From NCBI RefSeq assembly GCF_000275725.1, contig NZ_AJTS01000039.1, positions 1-64,000 on the forward strand: DNA of 64,000 nt, written 5' to 3'. Positions within the stretch are counted from its first letter, which is position 1, and each line of letters starts with the position of its first letter. Made by a program: the position numbers and the translations under genes. Below are positions 37,665 through 46,298 of the stretch, piece after piece. The DNA comes from Vreelandella stevensii S18214. GTDB lineage: Bacteria > Pseudomonadota > Gammaproteobacteria > Pseudomonadales > Halomonadaceae. The notes under the pieces are model-generated. The model ran no database searches and was not told the DNA's origin. It was given only the letters and a program-made list of their open reading frames with translations.

Positions 37665-38659
37665 CAGAACTCCTCCTGAACAGGGACGGCATGGGATGAG
37701 GCAAAACGCTGGCGATACACCGAGGGGGATACCCCGTAGTAGCGCAGAAACTGGCGGCGCAGTTGTTCGGCACCGCCCAGCCGCCAGCGCTGCGCCAGAC
37801 GCTCTAGAGAGAGCTGTTCGCATTCGCTGATCAGTGCCAGGCGTGCCTGTTCAAGGCGCAGTTGGGTCAGGTACGCGCAAGGCGTGGTGTTCAAATGCTG
37901 CTTGAACAGTCTCGTCAGATGGCGCGGGGAGACGGCCATCTGCTCGGCCATGCTCGCAAGCCCGAGCTCTTCACTGGGGTCGGCATGGAGCCGATCCAGC
38001 AACCGACGCAGCGGCCCCGCCGATTGCTGGCGGCGCAGCACTTCGCTGAATTGGGACTGCCCCCCTGGACGCTGTAAAAACACCACCAGCTCACGGGCCA
38101 CACGACCGGCCAGTTCAGACCCGTGATCGTCCTCCAGCAGCGACAGCGCCAAATCGATCCCCGCCGTTACGCCCGCGCTGGTGTAGCGGCCATGGCTTTC
38201 GATATAGAGTGCATCGGGCTCGACGCTCAGGGCAGGGTACTCCGCCGCCAGCTGTGCGGCATGGCGCCAATGCGTGGTCACACGGCAGCCATCCAGCAAG
38301 CCCGCTGCGGCCAGCAAAAAGGCACCGGAACAAATCGAACCCAGCCGTCTCACGGAAGGCGCTACCTCCCGCAACCACTGTTTGACCTCGTGGATATCGC
38401 GCTGCTGCATCACGCCACTGCCGCCCGCCACCAACAGCGTATCCAAGGGAAATCGGGGAAGAGGCCGTTGGTAGGAGTGGGTCGCCTGCAGCGCCAACCC
38501 TCCGTTCGTCATGAGTGGGCCAACGCTGTCGGCCACCAGCGTCAGGTGATACAACGGCTGAGCACTCAACGCGTTGGCACTGGCAAACACTTGCCAAGGG
38601 CCACACACATCCAGCAGTTGGCAATCAGGATAGGCAAGCAGGGCAAGATGGCGGGTCAC
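37664..38659 (-). CDS. GlxA-family (DJ-1/PfpI-AraC) transcriptional regulator
   Basis: A 331-residue regulator with an N-terminal DJ-1/PfpI-like amidotransferase-fold domain (SICSGAFLLAAAGLLDG contains the nucleophile-elbow cysteine) and a C-terminal AraC-type double helix-turn-helix (about 225-320, ending RQFLRYYGVSPSVYRQRF). The start is GTG at 38659, preceded by GAGGAGAG; upstream in-frame codons lack a ribosome-binding site. It is translationally coupled to the MFS gene, which it probably controls. Confidence 0.87.
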   Translation of the reverse strand: MTRHLALLAYPDCQLLDVCGPWQVFASANALSAQPLYHLTLVADSVGPLMTNGGLALQATHSYQRPLPRFPLDTLLVAGGSGVMQQRDIHEVKQWLREVAPSVRRLGSICSGAFLLAAAGLLDGCRVTTHWRHAAQLAAEYPALSVEPDALYIESHGRYTSAGVTAGIDLALSLLEDDHGSELAGRVARELVVFLQRPGGQSQFSEVLRRQQSAGPLRRLLDRLHADPSEELGLASMAEQMAVSPRHLTRLFKQHLNTTPCAYLTQLRLEQARLALISECEQLSLERLAQRWRLGGAEQLRRQFLRYYGVSPSVYRQRFASSHAVPVQEEF

Positions 38660-38798
38660 GGTTTCTCTCCTCGAGACCAAAGCAGTAAACAGAGTGTCTG
38701 CGCTACCCCGCTTGTCGGCAAGGACCATTACCCCACAGAAAACGACATCGAGCCAATGCCCTCACGCGCCGCTCAGGCTTTTTGAACGCTGACAAACG

Positions 38799-38825
38799 CC
38801 AACGCCCCGCAAGGCGGGGCGTTGG
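38799..38825 (-). terminator. Hairpin downstream of the SSS symporter gene
   Basis: CCAACGCCCCGC (38799-38810) pairs with GCGGGGCGTTGG (38814-38825) around a three-base loop, about 40 bases after the symporter stop. Only a short T-stretch (GCGTTTGTC) follows on the minus strand. Several GTTGGC repeats (38820-38846) adjoin it. Confidence 0.5.
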
Positions 38826-38865
38826 CGTTGGCGTTGGGGTTGGCGTTACTACACGTGGCCGATGA

Positions 38866-40464
38866 TCAACCGCCTGCAAACGAGGCGTACATGATCACCA
38901 CGAGCACCACCAGCACGATGCCGGTGGGCACGGCACCTTTCCACGGGGTGAGGTCGACATCGCCCGAGGCTTCCTGGACCCAGTCCGTGGCGCGGGGACG
39001 CAGCTTGCCGATCGCCAGCATCACCGCGACCAGCAGCACGAACACCGCAGCGACGAAGTGGAACTCGTGCATGACCAGCGGCAGCTTGTTGAACGGCGGT
39101 ACGAAGTAGCCTGCCGCAATCAGCAAACAGCCGCCTACCAGGGCCACCTTTGCGGCCATGGGCGGCACGCGCTTGGTCAACAGCCCCACCAGCACCACGG
39201 CCAGAATCGGAATGAAATAGATGGCGTTCATGCGCTGCAGGTAGCCGAACAGGCTATCCTGCCCCGCCAGCAGCGGCGCGATGATCATGGTGCTGATGGC
39301 CATGATCCAGCCAAACACCTTGCCGGATTTCACCACCTGCTCTTCCGTGGCGTCCTTTTTCAGCACGCCTTTATAGATCCCCAGGCTGAAGATCGTGGTG
39401 GTGCTGTTCAGCGCCGAATTGAACGAGGAGAGAATCGCCCCCACCATCACCGCCGCAAAAAAGCCCGTCAGATACGGCGGCAGCACGTTGAATACCAGGT
39501 GCCCATAGGCTTCATCGGCGCGCACGCCCTGGTCGGCATACAAGTGGTAGGCAATGATCCCCGGAAGCACCAGATAGAGCGGCCCCAGCAGCTTGAAGAA
39601 GCCGGTCAACAGCACCCCTTTTTGGCCTTCCGCCAGATTTTTCGCGGCGAAGGTGCGCTGGATGATTTGCTGGTTGGTGGTCCAGTAGAAGAGGTGCAGC
39701 AGCAGTACGCCGGTAAAGATGGTCGAGAACGGCACCTGCTGGTCGGGGCCACCCATGGAGTTGAACTTGCCAGGGTCGCTCTCCTTCAGGATGCTCCAGC
39801 CTTCCATGACGCCTGTGCCGCCACTCACCGCCTGAAGGCCGAAGTAAACGATCACGAAACCGCCAATCAGCAGCCCCACGCCGTTGAGGGTGTCGGACAC
39901 CGCCACCGTGCGCAGACCACCGAACAGCGCATACACGGCGCCAATCAGGCCCACGACCCAGACGGTTGCCCACAGCAGGGCCGTGCTGGATTCGATGCCG
40001 GTCAAGCCCTGCAAATCCAGCATGCCCTGCAAGCCAATGGCGCCGGAATAGAGAATGATGGGCAGCAGCACCACCGCGTAGGCAATCAGGAAGATGACGT
40101 TGGCAATGAGCTGGGTACCGGCATCAAAACGTATCGCCAGCAGCTGCGGCAGCGTGGCAATCCCGCTTTTCAAGAAGCGCGGCAGGAAAAACAGCGCCAG
40201 AGCAACCAGCGCAATCACGGCGATGACTTCCCAGGCCATGACGCTCAGGCCGTCGGTAAACGCCGAGCCGTTCAACCCAACCATCTGTTCGGTGGAGAGG
40301 TTGGTCATCAGCATCGATGCGGCAATCAACGGAAACGTCAGCGTGCGCCCCGCCAGAAAATAGCCGTTGGTGCTGCGATGGTCATCGCGGCGTGTAATAC
40401 GCCAGGTGACGAAGGCCACCAGGCCCGTAAAAAATAGAAACGATGCCAGGGTAAGGGCATGCAT
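38866..40464 (-). CDS. Sodium:solute symporter (SSS family, YidK/SGLT-like)
   Basis: A 532-residue carrier with about fourteen helices. The sequence [31 protein letters not shown] is characteristic of the SSS/SLC5 family, and [31 protein letters not shown] contains the Ser/Asn sodium-site helix. It resembles E. coli YidK and SGLT-type sugar symporters rather than PutP, so a sugar or polyol is plausible. ATG 40464 is preceded by GGAGG. A perfect inverted repeat TTGGTA-AAAA-TACCAA lies about 90 bases upstream of the start. Confidence 0.88.
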   Translation of the reverse strand: MHALTLASFLFFTGLVAFVTWRITRRDDHRSTNGYFLAGRTLTFPLIAASMLMTNLSTEQMVGLNGSAFTDGLSVMAWEVIAVIALVALALFFLPRFLKSGIATLPQLLAIRFDAGTQLIANVIFLIAYAVVLLPIILYSGAIGLQGMLDLQGLTGIESSTALLWATVWVVGLIGAVYALFGGLRTVAVSDTLNGVGLLIGGFVIVYFGLQAVSGGTGVMEGWSILKESDPGKFNSMGGPDQQVPFSTIFTGVLLLHLFYWTTNQQIIQRTFAAKNLAEGQKGVLLTGFFKLLGPLYLVLPGIIAYHLYADQGVRADEAYGHLVFNVLPPYLTGFFAAVMVGAILSSFNSALNSTTTIFSLGIYKGVLKKDATEEQVVKSGKVFGWIMAISTMIIAPLLAGQDSLFGYLQRMNAIYFIPILAVVLVGLLTKRVPPMAAKVALVGGCLLIAAGYFVPPFNKLPLVMHEFHFVAAVFVLLVAVMLAIGKLRPRATDWVQEASGDVDLTPWKGAVPTGIVLVVLVVIMYASFAGG

Positions 40465-40765
40465 GAGGGAGGTCCTTCGAAGCGGTCGCGTCTTGGGCAG
40501 TACCCTGTGCGGGCACGAGGCGCAGTTTCTACACGATACGACACGGTGGATGTTGGTAAAAATACCAAGCTTCGCGGGATTCTAAGGAGGTGACACGATT
40601 TATCTATTAGCCTTTAGTCTTGCTCAAGTGGCGCAAACGCTGTTTATTTACGTCATTCTGCGTACTGCCTGCCCCTCGATCGGGAAATCACGTCGCGGGT
40701 AACGCAGCCACGCCCAGCTATGTCACAATACCGACCCTCAAGGATCACAAGGGAAGCACATCACC
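40465..40765. promoter_or_regulatory. Divergent promoter region with inverted repeat and a perfect Shine-Dalgarno
   Basis: No ordinary gene lies in this gap. It holds the perfect inverted repeat TTGGTA-AAAA-TACCAA (40553-40568), a candidate operator for the symporter. At 40583-40593 is TAAGGAGGTGA, complementary over its full length to the 3' end of 16S rRNA. Five bases further on, a 34-codon frame begins with ATT (40598-40702) and encodes a hydrophobic peptide; it is reported as a finding, not as a gene. Confidence 0.5.
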
Positions 40766-41179
40766 ATGTTGCACTACCTGCAGGGATTACCGCACTTCTT
40801 TGCCTATCTGCTCAGCGCGCTGGGGATGCTGGTCGCGTTCATGTATTGCTACAGCCGACTCACGCCGCATCACGAATGGACACTGATCCGTGAAGGCAAT
40901 GCCGCTGCCGCACGGGCCTACGGCGGTTCCATCCTCGGCTTCACGCTGCCGCTCTATAGCGCCATGGCCAACTCCATCAGCTACCTCGATTTCATTCTGT
41001 GGGGCATCGTGGCCTTCGGGGTGCAGATCGCCACGTTCTTCGGCTTGAAGCTGATGCTGCGCCGCCAGGGCGAGAGCCTTTCCCAGCACATCACCGAGGG
41101 GCACCAGGCTTATGGCACGCTGGTGGGCAGCGTTTCCATCGCGGTCGGCCTCATCAACGCCGCTTCCATGACCTGGTAA
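40766..41179 (+). CDS. DUF350 membrane protein (YjfL-like)
   Basis: A 137-residue protein with four predicted membrane helices and the conserved REGNAAAARAYGGSILGF segment of DUF350. E. coli YjfL is the comparable protein, and the order DUF350, DUF1190, glutathionylspermidine-synthase-like here matches yjfL-yjfM-yjfC. The next gene begins 10 bases after its stop. The function of DUF350 proteins is not established. Confidence 0.85.
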   Translation: MLHYLQGLPHFFAYLLSALGMLVAFMYCYSRLTPHHEWTLIREGNAAAARAYGGSILGFTLPLYSAMANSISYLDFILWGIVAFGVQIATFFGLKLMLRRQGESLSQHITEGHQAYGTLVGSVSIAVGLINAASMTW

Positions 41180-41189
41180 GGAGTTCGAC

Positions 41190-41780
41190 ATGGCAGATCA
41201 ACATCTTCCTCGCCGCAAGCGCAGTGCACGGCTGTCGTTGGCCATGATGGGCACCGGCGCCTTTGGCCTGACCGCCTGTACCGAACCCGCCCAGGACGAA
41301 CACATTACCGACGTGAATTTTGACGAACCGCGCAGCTTCCAGAGCGTCGAAGACTGTGTGGCCGCCAATATCTATACCCGCAGCGCCTGTGAGGAGGCCC
41401 ATACGGCGGCGCTGGAGTCGGTACCGCGCTTCAATACGCTGGAAGCCTGCGAGGCCGAGCACGGCGAAGGCGCCTGTGCCGCGCCCAATGAAGAGCAGAC
41501 CCAGGCCAGTGGCGGCGGTAGCTGGTTCATGCCCGCCATGATGGGCTACATGATGGGGAGCATGCTGTCGAACACCAACCGTGGGCGTTCCTTCGAGCGG
41601 GTTTACCAGGAGCCGGTCTATCGCAACCGTGACAACCAGGGCAACTGGAATGCCGCCGCCAGCCAGGCGACCCAGCGGGTCAATCAACGCAACGACGCCA
41701 TGCGCAACTCGGTGGTACAAAGCCGTCAAACCACCACGCGCCGTGGCCTGGGCACGCGCTCTGCCTCCTGGGGCTCCTGA
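41190..41780 (+). CDS. DUF1190 lipoprotein-like protein (YgiB/YjfM)
   Basis: A 196-residue protein with a basic N-terminus and a hydrophobic stretch ending in the lipobox-like LTAC (Cys30). The conserved cysteines of DUF1190 (EDCVAANIYTRSACEEAH, EACEAEHGEGAC) follow, then a glycine-rich hydrophobic patch (GGGSWFMPAMMGYMMGSML) and an Asn/Gln/Arg-rich tail. It is probably an outer-membrane or periplasmic lipoprotein. AAGGAG lies before the ATG. It is co-transcribed with the YjfL- and YjfC-like genes. Confidence 0.85.
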   Translation: MADQHLPRRKRSARLSLAMMGTGAFGLTACTEPAQDEHITDVNFDEPRSFQSVEDCVAANIYTRSACEEAHTAALESVPRFNTLEACEAEHGEGACAAPNEEQTQASGGGSWFMPAMMGYMMGSMLSNTNRGRSFERVYQEPVYRNRDNQGNWNAAASQATQRVNQRNDAMRNSVVQSRQTTTRRGLGTRSASWGS

Positions 41781-41798
41781 CCTACACTCGGAGCCCTC

Positions 41799-42965
41799 AT
41801 GCTAAGGATCACCGTTCCTGAACGACCCCAGTGGCAAGCCCTGGCACAGCAGCTGGGCTTCCACTTTCACACCATCGACGGCGAGCCCTACTGGAAAGAG
41901 AGCGCTTACTACCAGTTCACACTGGAGCAGGTCGAGCACGACATAGAAACACCCACCGAAACGCTGCACGAGATGTGCATGGCGCTGGTCGACCGCGTAT
42001 GCCGCTCGGAGGCCCTGCTGCAGCGGCTGGCGATCCCCGCACCCATGTGGGAGACCATCCATCGCTCCTGGACCTCCGGCCAACCGCCGCTGTATGGGCG
42101 CATGGATTTTGCCTACTCAGGGGACGGCCCGGCCAAACTGCTGGAGCTGAATTATGATACGCCCACCTCGCTTTACGAGGCAGGGTTCTTCCAATGGGTA
42201 TGGCTGGAACAGGCCATTGCCCAGGGCATCCTGCCTCGCCATGCCGACCAGTACAACTCCATCCAGGAGCGCCTGCTGAACGCCCTGGCACATCTGGGCG
42301 ACCGGCTCCCCGACCGCACGCTGCATTTCTCTTGTGTGAAAGGCAGCGACGAGGAGCGGGCTACCGTCCGCTACCTGCAGGACATCGCGCTGCAAGCGGG
42401 GCTTCACGCGCCGTTCGTCTACATCGAGGATATTGGCGTAACGCCGGGTCAGTCCCACTTCGTGGACCTGGAAGACCAGCCGATGGCGGCAGTTTTCAAG
42501 CTGTACCCGTGGGAAGAGATGGCGGTGGAAGCGTTCAGCCAGCAGATCACCCAGCTGGACACCCACTGGTTCGAACCGCCCTGGAAGGCGATTCTGTCCA
42601 ATAAAGGTATCCTGCCGCTGCTGTGGGAACAGTTCGAAGGCCACCCCAACCTGCTGCCCGCCTATTTCGAGCCAACCGAGAACGCCTCGCCTGCGCCGGG
42701 CTGGGTTCGCAAACCGTTTTTCTCCCGGGAAGGCAGCAACGTCAGCCTGACCACCCCCGATGGAGTGTCGGAAAACGTCGACGGGCCTTACACCGATAGC
42801 CCATGGATTCGTCAGGCGTACCATCCGCTCCCCAGGTTTGGGGAGCGGCATGCCCTGGTCGGCAGCTGGGTGGTGGGCGATCGCGCCTGTGGTATCGGCA
42901 TTCGCGAAGACGTGGGCAGAATTACCAAGGACACGTCCTGCTTCGTACCTCACGCGATCGTGTAA
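41799..42965 (+). CDS. Glutathionylspermidine synthase-like ATP-grasp protein (YgiC/YjfC)
   Basis: A 388-residue protein matching the ATP-grasp synthetase half of glutathionylspermidine synthase, as in E. coli YgiC and YjfC, without the amidase half. Motifs include GRMDFAYSGDGPAKLLELNYDTPTSLYEAGFFQW near residue 105, and KPFFSREGSNV and IRQAYHPLP near the end. It should form an amide bond on an unknown peptide or polyamine. It is the last gene of the yjfLMC-like operon. Confidence 0.9.
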   Translation: MLRITVPERPQWQALAQQLGFHFHTIDGEPYWKESAYYQFTLEQVEHDIETPTETLHEMCMALVDRVCRSEALLQRLAIPAPMWETIHRSWTSGQPPLYGRMDFAYSGDGPAKLLELNYDTPTSLYEAGFFQWVWLEQAIAQGILPRHADQYNSIQERLLNALAHLGDRLPDRTLHFSCVKGSDEERATVRYLQDIALQAGLHAPFVYIEDIGVTPGQSHFVDLEDQPMAAVFKLYPWEEMAVEAFSQQITQLDTHWFEPPWKAILSNKGILPLLWEQFEGHPNLLPAYFEPTENASPAPGWVRKPFFSREGSNVSLTTPDGVSENVDGPYTDSPWIRQAYHPLPRFGERHALVGSWVVGDRACGIGIREDVGRITKDTSCFVPHAIV

Positions 42966-42992
42966 GCGTGCGTTTGTGAGCGCACGTCGCAC

Positions 42993-43940
42993 TCAGGCGG
43001 CGCTGCTGCCCTGATGATGCTCGGCTGCAGGCTGCCACGCGGGCGCCACTCGAAGAGCTGCGCGATCCACACGGACCGTTTCGGCCCAGGCATTCTCTTG
43101 CGGGCGAAAGTGGCGCGCCCCAACCCAACGCAGCGGCTGCGCCAGTTTCACTTCTTCGGGCACGCCGCCCTTGATCAGCTTGAGCAGAAAATTGTCGCTT
43201 TCGGTGGGGTGCCAATGCGGCAGCAGCTCGAACGGCGCATTCTGGGAACGGCGTGCTGCCAGCACACCCAGCCCCGGCTGGCAGTGCAGCTCGATGATGT
43301 GAGCCACGCCTTTGGCCAACAGCGCGCGATAGGTTTTCTTGTCCAATGGTGCGGTCGATACGGCAGTAATGCTCATGGGCAACGAAGGAAGGCGCTGGGC
43401 CAGCTGGCGCCAGCGGTCTTCGCTGGTCACCATGATATCACCCGCCTTGAGCTCCCACAGAGCGTTGGCATGGTCGAACAGCGAACGAGGCTGCCACCCT
43501 GCCTGCTGAGGCAGCAAAGCACCCAGCACGAACCCTGGCGCCGTTTGCTTGGAAAGCCAGCTCACCAGCGAGCGCTGAGGTTGGGTATCGACGGTCAGCA
43601 GCGTTTGCAGTGCGATGGCTTCCTGCTGCAAGAAAGCGGCTTCGTAACGATGCTGACGCTGCAGCTGATGGCTGAACGCACCACCAATAGCGGTATCGAA
43701 AAGCTGGAGATGAGAAAAATCACCCTGTTCACTCAGCGCCGTGGCCCACTCTTCAAGCGTGATGCAAGTAGGTGACAGCAGCTCTCCATCAGAGAGACCA
43801 AAAAAACGCGTAACAGCCTGTACCAAACTGTCACGCTCAGCAGTGCCTGCCGATGGCAGCATCTCTGAGTGCGTGATGCCGTGGCGGGACATGATGCCCT
43901 GAAGCACCGCGAGCACGGTTGAAGAGGTGAGTGACAACAT
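42993..43940 (-). CDS. Unrecognised protein, possibly a degenerate adenylate-forming (ANL) enzyme
   Basis: A 315-residue soluble protein with no signal peptide. Its order of segments is reminiscent of ANL acyl-AMP ligases: a stretch resembling the domain between the P-loop and the A5 region (DIMVTSEDRWRQLAQRLPSLP), then VSTAPLDKKTYRALLAKGVAHIIEL, then GVLAARR...FELLPHWHP. The ATP-binding TSGSTG loop and the C-terminal lysine domain are missing. If the resemblance is real, it lacks adenylation chemistry and might bind acyl groups; it may equally be unrelated. Its start lies upstream of the Wsp-like operon, divergent from it. Confidence 0.5.
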   Translation of the reverse strand: MLSLTSSTVLAVLQGIMSRHGITHSEMLPSAGTAERDSLVQAVTRFFGLSDGELLSPTCITLEEWATALSEQGDFSHLQLFDTAIGGAFSHQLQRQHRYEAAFLQQEAIALQTLLTVDTQPQRSLVSWLSKQTAPGFVLGALLPQQAGWQPRSLFDHANALWELKAGDIMVTSEDRWRQLAQRLPSLPMSITAVSTAPLDKKTYRALLAKGVAHIIELHCQPGLGVLAARRSQNAPFELLPHWHPTESDNFLLKLIKGGVPEEVKLAQPLRWVGARHFRPQENAWAETVRVDRAALRVAPAWQPAAEHHQGSSAA

Positions 43941-44001
43941 GATGCTTCCTTAGCAATTTGTCGTATCCATTTCGTTAACAGGCTACCTGCATGTATCACT
44001 T

Positions 44002-44049
44002 TTGTCAAAAAAAACACTTACTACTTATACAAAAAATAATCTTTGTATA
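44002..44049 (+). promoter_or_regulatory. Probable promoter and operator of the Wsp-like operon
   Basis: TTGTCA (44002-44007), an 18-base spacer and TATACA (44026-44031) form a plausible sigma-70 promoter about 200 bases before the receptor start. The -10 is part of a perfect inverted repeat, TATACAAA (44026-44033), eight-base spacer, TTTGTATA (44042-44049). The surrounding 43941-44245 region is AT-rich, divergent to the 315-aa gene, and has no gene of its own. Confidence 0.55.
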
Positions 44050-44245
44050 GAAAAAATGCCATCCTGGGCAGGTAAGCTACGTCGAACCGTTGGTCAGGCT
44101 TCTCAGCGCTGCGCAAATATCACAAAAAGCTCTATTAATCGTTGCTATCATGCTGATGAGCGACGTACGCGTCGTGCGATATTCATACCATAGACGATTT
44201 ATCCTCATCATGAGGCCTTTGGGTTCACCTGGAGCAAGCCTGCCC

Positions 44246-46276
44246 ATGACTGCGCGCTGGAAATCCTTGCCGTTACGGCTTCGACTGTTTGTCTCGTTCG
44301 GAACGGTGCTGGCACTGACCATGCTGCTTGCCCTGTACCTGCAGGCCCGCACGAACAGCGAAGCGCGACTAGCACACTTGCTCAACAACGAGCTGCCGAC
44401 CCAGGTCGAGAGCCTGGCAACGCGCATCACCCTGGGCTTGAGCCCTGCCCTGGCCATTTCGGAAAGTCTGGCCAACAGCTACTTTATCGAGCAGTGGGTG
44501 GCCGACGATCTGCCGGTTGAGCAGCAAGCCGATGTAGAGCGCTACCTGTCACGCTTGATGGGACAACTGGACACCGAACTGCTCTTTATCGCCGCGCAGA
44601 CCCCCAGCCGCCAGGTCTATCTTCAATATCGTGACGGGACCTTCCAGCAGCGCCCGCTGCAAGGCCCGGACAGCAGCGACGCCTGGTACCACGAGTTCAC
44701 CCAAAGCGGTGTCGATTACAACCTCAACCTCGATAGCGATACGTTCAACCCGGACGATGCGTTCGTCTTCCTGAACTTCCGTAGCCAGGCCTTGGCTGCC
44801 AACGGCCAGCCGAGGGTGGTCGCTGGCGCGGGGCTCAACCTTGCCCGCATGGCCCAGTTCATTGACGAGTACCGCCTGGGTGAAACCGGCCGCGCGGCCA
44901 TTCTCAGTGCGGATGGCGATTTTCTGATGAGCAGTGAAGAAGCTACCCTTTCTGCACTACGTGACCAGGAATCATCAGGCCTGCTGCACACCGATAGTCA
45001 ACTCAGGGTGGATGAAGTCGAGCGCGATGGACGCGCCCTGTTTGTGGTGACCCGTTGGCTCCCAGAAGTACAGCGCTACCTGATGGTCGAAGTTGCCAAA
45101 GACGAGTACATCACTACCGTGAGGGAGCGTTTTTTCACCTCCATCAAGCTGGGGCTATTGATCCTGCTGGCGGGCCTGGTGCTGCTCTATCCGCTGACCG
45201 GCAGCCTGATTCGCCCGTTGACCCGCTTTCAGCGCCAGCTCAAGGAGATCACCCACAGCCTGGATCTTTCCAAGCGGGTAGACACCGATGACCGCGCCGA
45301 GCTTGGCGACCTGGCCGCTCAGACCAACGAACTGCTGGCCAGGCTTTCTCGCGCCATTCAGGCCGTGTCGAACAATGCCCTCGCCTTGACCCGGGTGGCA
45401 GACCGCTTGGCGCAAACTGCCGGGCTCTCTGGCGTACAGGGGGGCGATGTTCGCCATGAGGCCAACCAGACCATGGCAGCGGCCGTGGAGGAGATGGCGT
45501 CATCCGTGGCTGAGATCACATCGACCATGGAGGAGCTATCGACCTCCTCGACTCAGATCGCTGACCACTCCCAGTCGGTGGTGGACGTGGCCAACCAGAC
45601 CCTGGAGCGCAGCCGTAAAGGCAGCACGGCCATGCAGCTGCTGCAGGCCAGGATGCATGACATCCGCAGCGACAGCGAGCAGAGCCTGGCGGAAATCATG
45701 GCGCTAGGGGCCAAGTCAAAACAGATCAGCAAGGTCATGGAGCTGATCAACACCCTGGCCGCACAGACCAAGCTGATTGCCTTCAACGCGGCGCTGGAAG
45801 CCTCCAGCGCAGGCGAGTCTGGCCGTCGGTTTTCGGTGGTTGCCAACGAGATACGTCGCCTGGCCGATAGCGTCACCGACTCGACCCATGAAATAGAGGG
45901 CCACACCGATGATATCCAGCAAGCCATCAACCGTCTGGTGGTCGCCTCCGAGAAAGGAGCCTCTTCTATCGAACAGGGTGTCGAGGCCAGCCAAAGCACT
46001 GCTCAGGACCTCGAAGCCCTGCTCAAGGCCGCTAGCCAAACCAGCAATGCGGCCCAGCAGATTTCGCTATCGACCCAGCAGCAGAAGACCGCCAGCAACC
46101 AGGTGGTGATCGCCCTGCGCGATATCGATACCGCCAGCACGCGCAATGCGCAGTCCGTGCGCAGCATCACCGAGATCAGCCAGGACATGATCCAGATGTC
46201 CGCCGAGCTGAACGAGCTGGTTCAGGAATTTACGCTGGCCACGCAATCCGACGACCGCCAACAGAGTCGACCATAA
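44246..46276 (+). CDS. Methyl-accepting receptor of a Wsp-like pathway
   Basis: A 676-residue receptor: membrane helix 12-33, a periplasmic sensor of about 260 residues (probably a double-CACHE fold; LDSDTFNPDDAFVFLNFRSQ is typical), a second helix 298-320, HAMP (about 320-372) and an MCP signalling domain. The hairpin tip reads LAAQTKLIAFNAALEASSAG rather than the canonical [18 protein letters not shown]; this Lys-Leu-Ile-Ala-Phe form is, from memory, found in WspA-type receptors. The start at 44246 has GGAG at long spacing; an in-frame ATG at 44210 has none. It is the first gene of the operon. Confidence 0.88.
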   Translation: MTARWKSLPLRLRLFVSFGTVLALTMLLALYLQARTNSEARLAHLLNNELPTQVESLATRITLGLSPALAISESLANSYFIEQWVADDLPVEQQADVERYLSRLMGQLDTELLFIAAQTPSRQVYLQYRDGTFQQRPLQGPDSSDAWYHEFTQSGVDYNLNLDSDTFNPDDAFVFLNFRSQALAANGQPRVVAGAGLNLARMAQFIDEYRLGETGRAAILSADGDFLMSSEEATLSALRDQESSGLLHTDSQLRVDEVERDGRALFVVTRWLPEVQRYLMVEVAKDEYITTVRERFFTSIKLGLLILLAGLVLLYPLTGSLIRPLTRFQRQLKEITHSLDLSKRVDTDDRAELGDLAAQTNELLARLSRAIQAVSNNALALTRVADRLAQTAGLSGVQGGDVRHEANQTMAAAVEEMASSVAEITSTMEELSTSSTQIADHSQSVVDVANQTLERSRKGSTAMQLLQARMHDIRSDSEQSLAEIMALGAKSKQISKVMELINTLAAQTKLIAFNAALEASSAGESGRRFSVVANEIRRLADSVTDSTHEIEGHTDDIQQAINRLVVASEKGASSIEQGVEASQSTAQDLEALLKAASQTSNAAQQISLSTQQQKTASNQVVIALRDIDTASTRNAQSVRSITEISQDMIQMSAELNELVQEFTLATQSDDRQQSRP

Positions 46277-46298
46277 TCACCGGCATGGGAGGCGCCTG

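Noticed and set aside
39058-40437. 459-residue open frame opposite the SSS symporter
   Set aside because: It is rich in His, Gln and Arg as expected for an antisense shadow of a membrane-protein gene, and has no family features.
44090-44245. 52-residue N-terminal extension of the Wsp-like receptor
   Set aside because: It has no ribosome-binding site, and the start at 44246 places the first membrane helix correctly.
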